Origin: Gemmatimonadota bacterium
GTDB taxonomy: Bacteria > Latescibacterota > UBA2968 > UBA8231
Assembly (NCBI GenBank): GCA_009845645.1
Contig: VXZF01000088.1
Coordinates: 1 to 8,855, forward strand
DNA: 8,855 nucleotides
Direction: 5' to 3'
The translations under genes and the position numbers were made by a program. Positions 6,393 to 8,855 of the stretch are shown here, in pieces. Within the stretch, counting starts at the first letter, position 1. Each line of letters begins with the position of its first letter. The notes under the pieces were generated by a model. It searched no databases. It saw only the letters and a program-made list of their open reading frames with translations, and was not told the origin of the DNA.

Positions 6393-7604
6393 ATGAGCAA
6401 TCAGAAAGATTACACCGTCCGCGCGACCCACTGTAGTCATCAAGCGTCGCTCGATGAGATCTACGACAGGCTGGTGGAAATCACCGCGCCGTTGAGCCGG
6501 TCGTGGGCCAGGATCGAGAAGGCGCGGCGGATCGGTATCAAGATCAACATGCAGATGCGCACCAATAATATCCGCCGGATCGGTGGGCGACGGCAGGAAT
6601 TGGTGGACGACGACGTGATGCGAGCCACGCTACGGCTTTTGCGGGAGCGTAGCGACGCGGAGATTTTCGCGCTCGATACCAGTGCTGCGCCACCGGGCGA
6701 GCGTCCGGGTGATGATTTCAACGCTAAGCCGATCTTGGAGGAATTCGGCGTCGAATACGTCGAGGCTGGCGACCCGCCCTTTGCGCGCTACAAGGTGCCC
6801 GGCGGCGGGATCATGTTTTCCGAGTACCAGCTTTCCGCGGCCTTGGGCGAGGCCGACGCCTTCGTCTCGCTGGCTAAGATGAAAAACCACGGTTTTATGG
6901 GCATTACCCTGTGCCTGAAAAATCTCTTCGGCTTGCCGCCGATCCCGCCGCACGGCCGCTTGCGCACGTACTTCCACCACGTCATTCGCCTCTCGTATGT
7001 CCTGCCCGATTTAGGGCTGATTGCCCAGCCTTGCCTCAACATTATCGACGGGTTGACTGGTCAGGCGCGCATGGAGTGGGGCGGCGAGGGCCGGATCGCC
7101 GACTGTTTGGTCGCCGGCGACCACGTCATCGCCACTGACGCCTGCGGCTCGTACCTGATGGGCACTGATCCCCGGCTCGATTGGCCGACGCCACCTTTCC
7201 GCCGCGACCGCAGCCCGGTGGCGGTGGCTGCCGAGCACGGCTTTGGGACGGTGGATTTAGACGAGATCGACTTTGCCATGGAGGGTCTGACGCCGCCGGT
7301 ATCTGAATTTGACTCGGCGAAAGCCGATCCACCGGAGCAGATCGCGCGGCTGCGGCAGACCGCCAGCGAGCAGGCGCTTTTTTACCGCGACAACCAAGAG
7401 CGTATTTCGGACGCCCACGCTGACAAGTACGTCTTTTTGCAGGACGGAGAGGTGATTTGGAGTGGACTCAAGCCCGAGGAAGCCGGGGCCGTGCAGCACG
7501 TCGCCGCAGGCAAGAAGGATCAGGCAGTCTGGCTCAAGCTAGCCGATCCAGCAGAGCGCGAGGGCGAGCGGATGGAGGTGTACGAGAAGATTTTGGCGGC
7601 TTAG
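6393..7604 (+). CDS. DUF362 family protein with DUF5678-like C-terminal tail
   Basis: This 403-aa protein carries the conserved blocks of DUF362. They are GIKINMQ (residues 48-54, the place of the usual IKPN strand), SLAKMKNHGFMGITLCLKNL (159-178), LNIIDGLTG (215-223) and CLVAGDHVIATDACGSYLMG (238-257). No ferredoxin-type CxxCxxC cluster is present, unlike the DUF362-ferredoxin fusions. After about residue 305 a tail follows whose core, YRDNQERISD...DKYVFLQDGEVIWSG (about 331-358), resembles DUF5678, a small domain of unknown role. The DUF362 function is not established. It is the first gene of the plus-strand cluster, with the dioxygenase 58 bases downstream. The start at 6393 was chosen for its strong Shine-Dalgarno; GTG at 6354 would add 13 residues. 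There is no signal peptide, so it is probably cytoplasmic. Confidence 0.85.
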   Translation: MSNQKDYTVRATHCSHQASLDEIYDRLVEITAPLSRSWARIEKARRIGIKINMQMRTNNIRRIGGRRQELVDDDVMRATLRLLRERSDAEIFALDTSAAPPGERPGDDFNAKPILEEFGVEYVEAGDPPFARYKVPGGGIMFSEYQLSAALGEADAFVSLAKMKNHGFMGITLCLKNLFGLPPIPPHGRLRTYFHHVIRLSYVLPDLGLIAQPCLNIIDGLTGQARMEWGGEGRIADCLVAGDHVIATDACGSYLMGTDPRLDWPTPPFRRDRSPVAVAAEHGFGTVDLDEIDFAMEGLTPPVSEFDSAKADPPEQIARLRQTASEQALFYRDNQERISDAHADKYVFLQDGEVIWSGLKPEEAGAVQHVAAGKKDQAVWLKLADPAEREGERMEVYEKILAA

Positions 7605-7648
7605 AGGGGGGGGTCGTCCTTCATACGCCGTTTAATGACCACCCGAAT

Positions 7649-7653
7649 AGGAG
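7649..7653 (+). promoter_or_regulatory. Shine-Dalgarno sequence of the PhyH-family gene
   Basis: AGGAG is nine bases ahead of the ATG at 7663, a normal distance. It supports both the start codon and independent translation of the dioxygenase gene after the 58-base gap from the DUF362 gene. Confidence 0.6.
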
Positions 7654-7662
7654 CCACTATCT

Positions 7663-8418
7663 ATGACCGAAGTAGAGCGATATTTGTTTGACCTACAGGG
7701 TTATATGATCGTCGAAGACGTGTTGGATGCGCAAGCGGTCGCCGGGTTGAATCGGCTGATTGACGCTCAAGAGATGGACGCGGATATCGAGCAGGCACAA
7801 GGGCGGCTGCACACCGGCGGGTTTTTGACGTGGGGCCAGCCCTTTGTCGATTTGCTGGATCACGAGCGCATTATGCCACTGCTCAAAGTGATCTTAGGCG
7901 ATGGCTTCCGGCTCGATCACTGCTATGCGATCTATTTGGAGGAGGGTGCCGAGCGGCTCGGATTGCATGGCGGCAACACGCCCTACGATCCGCCGGAATA
8001 CTATCACTTCCGCAATGGACAGATGTACAATGGGCTGACGGTGGTCTCCTGGAACTTGGCCGACACCGGGCCGGCGCACGGCGGTTTTTGCTGCATTCCG
8101 GGCAGCCACAAGGTCAACTATCCCTGTCCGCAGGAAATCCGCGAGGCCCATGTCGAGGCTGGGTGCGTAGAGGTGCCGGAGGCGAAAGCCGGGTCGGTGG
8201 TGATTTTTACCGAGGCGCTCACACACGGCACGGCACCGTGGCAGGCCGCGCACCAGCGGCGCTCGTTGCTGTTCAAATACAGCCCAGGACAGCAGTCGTG
8301 GTCCAAAGGCCACATCAAGCCGCCGGACGGCGTGGCCTTGACCGAGCGACAGGCGCTGCTTTTTGAGCCGCCGTACTTCCATGCACGGGCCTCGCTTTTC
8401 GAAGAGGTGCAAGCATAA
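7663..8418 (+). CDS. Phytanoyl-CoA dioxygenase (PhyH) family protein with HxG motif
   Basis: The 251-aa protein has the usual length and order of PhyH-family Fe(II)/2-oxoglutarate oxygenases. The N-terminal helix motif YLFDLQGYMIVEDVLDAQAV (residues 7-26) is typical. The core contains NGLTVVSWNLADTGPAHGG (123-141), IPGSHK (145-150), the distal metal histidine in LTHGTAPW (H188) and a likely 2-oxoglutarate-binding arginine in RRSLLFKY (R199 or R200). The proximal metal site reads LHGG (101-104): His102 is present, but the position two residues on, normally Asp or Glu, is Gly104. That makes the facial triad non-canonical. Either another acidic residue completes it (Glu184, four residues before H188, is one candidate) or the site is halogenase-like or inactive. 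The substrate is unknown; members in related genomes are numerous and mostly uncharacterised. It lies between DUF362 and a decayed phyH-like ORF. Confidence 0.88.
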   Translation: MTEVERYLFDLQGYMIVEDVLDAQAVAGLNRLIDAQEMDADIEQAQGRLHTGGFLTWGQPFVDLLDHERIMPLLKVILGDGFRLDHCYAIYLEEGAERLGLHGGNTPYDPPEYYHFRNGQMYNGLTVVSWNLADTGPAHGGFCCIPGSHKVNYPCPQEIREAHVEAGCVEVPEAKAGSVVIFTEALTHGTAPWQAAHQRRSLLFKYSPGQQSWSKGHIKPPDGVALTERQALLFEPPYFHARASLFEEVQA

Positions 8419-8425
8419 AGCGACT

Positions 8426-8430
8426 GGAGA
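8426..8430 (+). promoter_or_regulatory. Shine-Dalgarno sequence of the short PhyH-like ORF
   Basis: GGAGA is seven bases before the ATG at 8438. Its survival shows that the truncated ORF could still be translated. Confidence 0.5.
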
Positions 8431-8437
8431 CTTGAGT

Positions 8438-8692
8438 ATGGAAGCGCTGTTTCGCCCCTTTGTGTTCGGAGCTGATGAACGGACCATCCTCGACCGCGAC
8501 GGGCACTTTGCGTCGCCGGGCGTCCTAACTGACGCGGCTTGCGCCCAATCGCGCAAGGAAGACAGCGACACGCGGTGGTGTGTAGTGTATGCGTATCGCA
8601 ATCCGGGGCGGGAGTCGCGCGCGCGATGGCTTAGTCCGAGTTTTGAAAAGAAGCAGATTAAAGGTGCAGAAGGGTTGATGAGTTTGTACTAG
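8438..8692 (+). pseudogene. Short PhyH-like ORF, probable internally deleted remnant
   Basis: The ORF encodes only 84 aa. Its first part (ILDRDGHFASPGVLTDAACA, residues 17-36) reads like the N-terminus of a PhyH-family oxygenase, where an aspartate-glycine-hydrophobic stretch precedes a 'G-x-LT' turn. Its second part (DTRWCVVYAYRNPGRE, 44-59, then LSPSFE) reads like the final beta-strand and tail of such an enzyme. The whole iron- and 2-oxoglutarate-binding core, normally some 150-200 residues, is missing, with the apparent join near residue 37. The deletion kept the frame, so there is no stop codon to mark it. It cannot be an active dioxygenase. It follows the intact PhyH gene by 19 bases and has its own Shine-Dalgarno. 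An alternative is a genuine small protein of unknown role. The PhyH resemblance is by pattern only. Confidence 0.55.
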
Positions 8693-8698
8693 AAAGGA
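8693..8698 (+). promoter_or_regulatory. Shine-Dalgarno sequence of the MR/MLE gene
   Basis: AAAGGA ends five bases before the ATG at 8704, eleven bases downstream of the preceding stop. It supports the ATG as the start of the edge-truncated gene. Confidence 0.6.
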
Positions 8699-8703
8699 AA
8701 AAA

Positions 8704-8855
8704 ATGAAAATCACAGAGATTCGGACGTTTTTGTTGGGGCGGTTTTTGTTGGTGCGGGTCTATACCGATGGGGGAATCGTCGGCAATGGAGAGGCTGGGT
8801 TGTGGGCGCATCACGGGGTGGTGAAAGAGGCGCTGGGGGAGTTGAGTGATTACTA
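8704..8855 (+). CDS. Mandelate racemase/muconate lactonizing enzyme family protein (N-terminus only)
   Basis: Only the first 50 codons are inside the window. They match the N-terminal capping domain of the enolase superfamily: MKITEIRTFLLG, then LLVRVYTDGGIVGNGEAGLW (residues 15-34), which is the LVRV-TD-G-x-G-GEA signature, followed by a helix that begins the substrate-specificity region. Members dehydrate or epimerise acid sugars, or act as racemases or cycloisomerases. The catalytic barrel with its metal ligands and Lys/His acid-base residues lies beyond the right edge, so the exact reaction cannot be told. Galactonate-dehydratase-like enzymes share this style of N-terminus. The gene is 11 bases downstream of the phyH remnant and in the same direction, so it is probably co-transcribed with the DUF362-PhyH cluster. 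Confidence 0.85.
   Translation, partial: MKITEIRTFLLGRFLLVRVYTDGGIVGNGEAGLWAHHGVVKEALGELSDY

Noticed and set aside
7606..7613. Run of eight G residues just after the DUF362 stop
   Set aside because: It could vary in length by slippage, but it lies outside coding sequence and not within a clear promoter, so no phase-variation role can be supported.
7606..7646. Possible hairpin between the G-run/GGTCGT and ATGACC/CCC
   Set aside because: Pairing needs a G-T pair and a mismatch, and no T-run follows, so it was not called a terminator.
7894..8601. A 235-codon minus-strand frame opposite the PhyH gene and the remnant
   Set aside because: It lies antisense to a clear dioxygenase and has no domain or ribosome site that I could see.
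1..8855. CRISPR arrays, tRNA or rRNA genes, insertion sequences and attachment sites
   Set aside because: I saw no regularly spaced direct repeats, no RNA-gene signatures and no transposase or integrase motifs on either strand.

Overview
The window looks like GC-rich chromosomal DNA (about 60% GC by eye from about 1640 rightward) of an uncultured bacterium. Tandem secreted PQQ-like beta-propeller proteins, a DUF362 protein, phytanoyl-CoA dioxygenase (PhyH) family genes and a mandelate racemase/muconate lactonizing (MR/MLE) enzyme together recall Planctomycetota, Latescibacterota or Poribacteria genomes. This placement is an inference from gene content; there is no rRNA or other marker here.

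Layout, left to right. (1) 1-1549, minus strand: an AT-richer (about 40% GC by eye) ATPase-TOPRIM gene of the OLD nuclease type, whose C-terminal end lies beyond the left edge. It is probably a horizontally acquired defence-type gene. (2) 1550-1630: a short intergenic spacer at the composition change. (3) 1631-6266, minus strand: a tightly packed three-gene operon in the order large secreted propeller protein (713 aa), smaller secreted propeller protein (473 aa), and an EhpF/PaaK-like adenylate-forming enzyme (358 aa). The junctions are TAATG and ATGA overlaps, so translation is probably coupled. (4) 6267-6392: a divergent intergenic region with a plausible minus-strand promoter. (5) 6393 to the right edge, plus strand: a DUF362 protein with a DUF5678-like tail, a PhyH-family dioxygenase, an 84-codon ORF that looks like an internally deleted PhyH gene, and the first 50 codons of an MR/MLE enzyme. 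Each of these four has its own Shine-Dalgarno sequence.

How the parts may work together: the minus operon joins two exported propeller proteins to one cytoplasmic carboxylate-activating enzyme, which is an unusual combination with no obvious known pathway. The plus-strand set resembles the small-molecule oxidation and acid-sugar catabolism clusters of these phyla. No RNA genes, CRISPR arrays, insertion sequences or attachment sites were seen. The observations most worth following are the ATPase-TOPRIM gene at the composition boundary, the HxG (not HxD/E) motif in the dioxygenase, the phyH remnant, and the propeller/adenylase operon.
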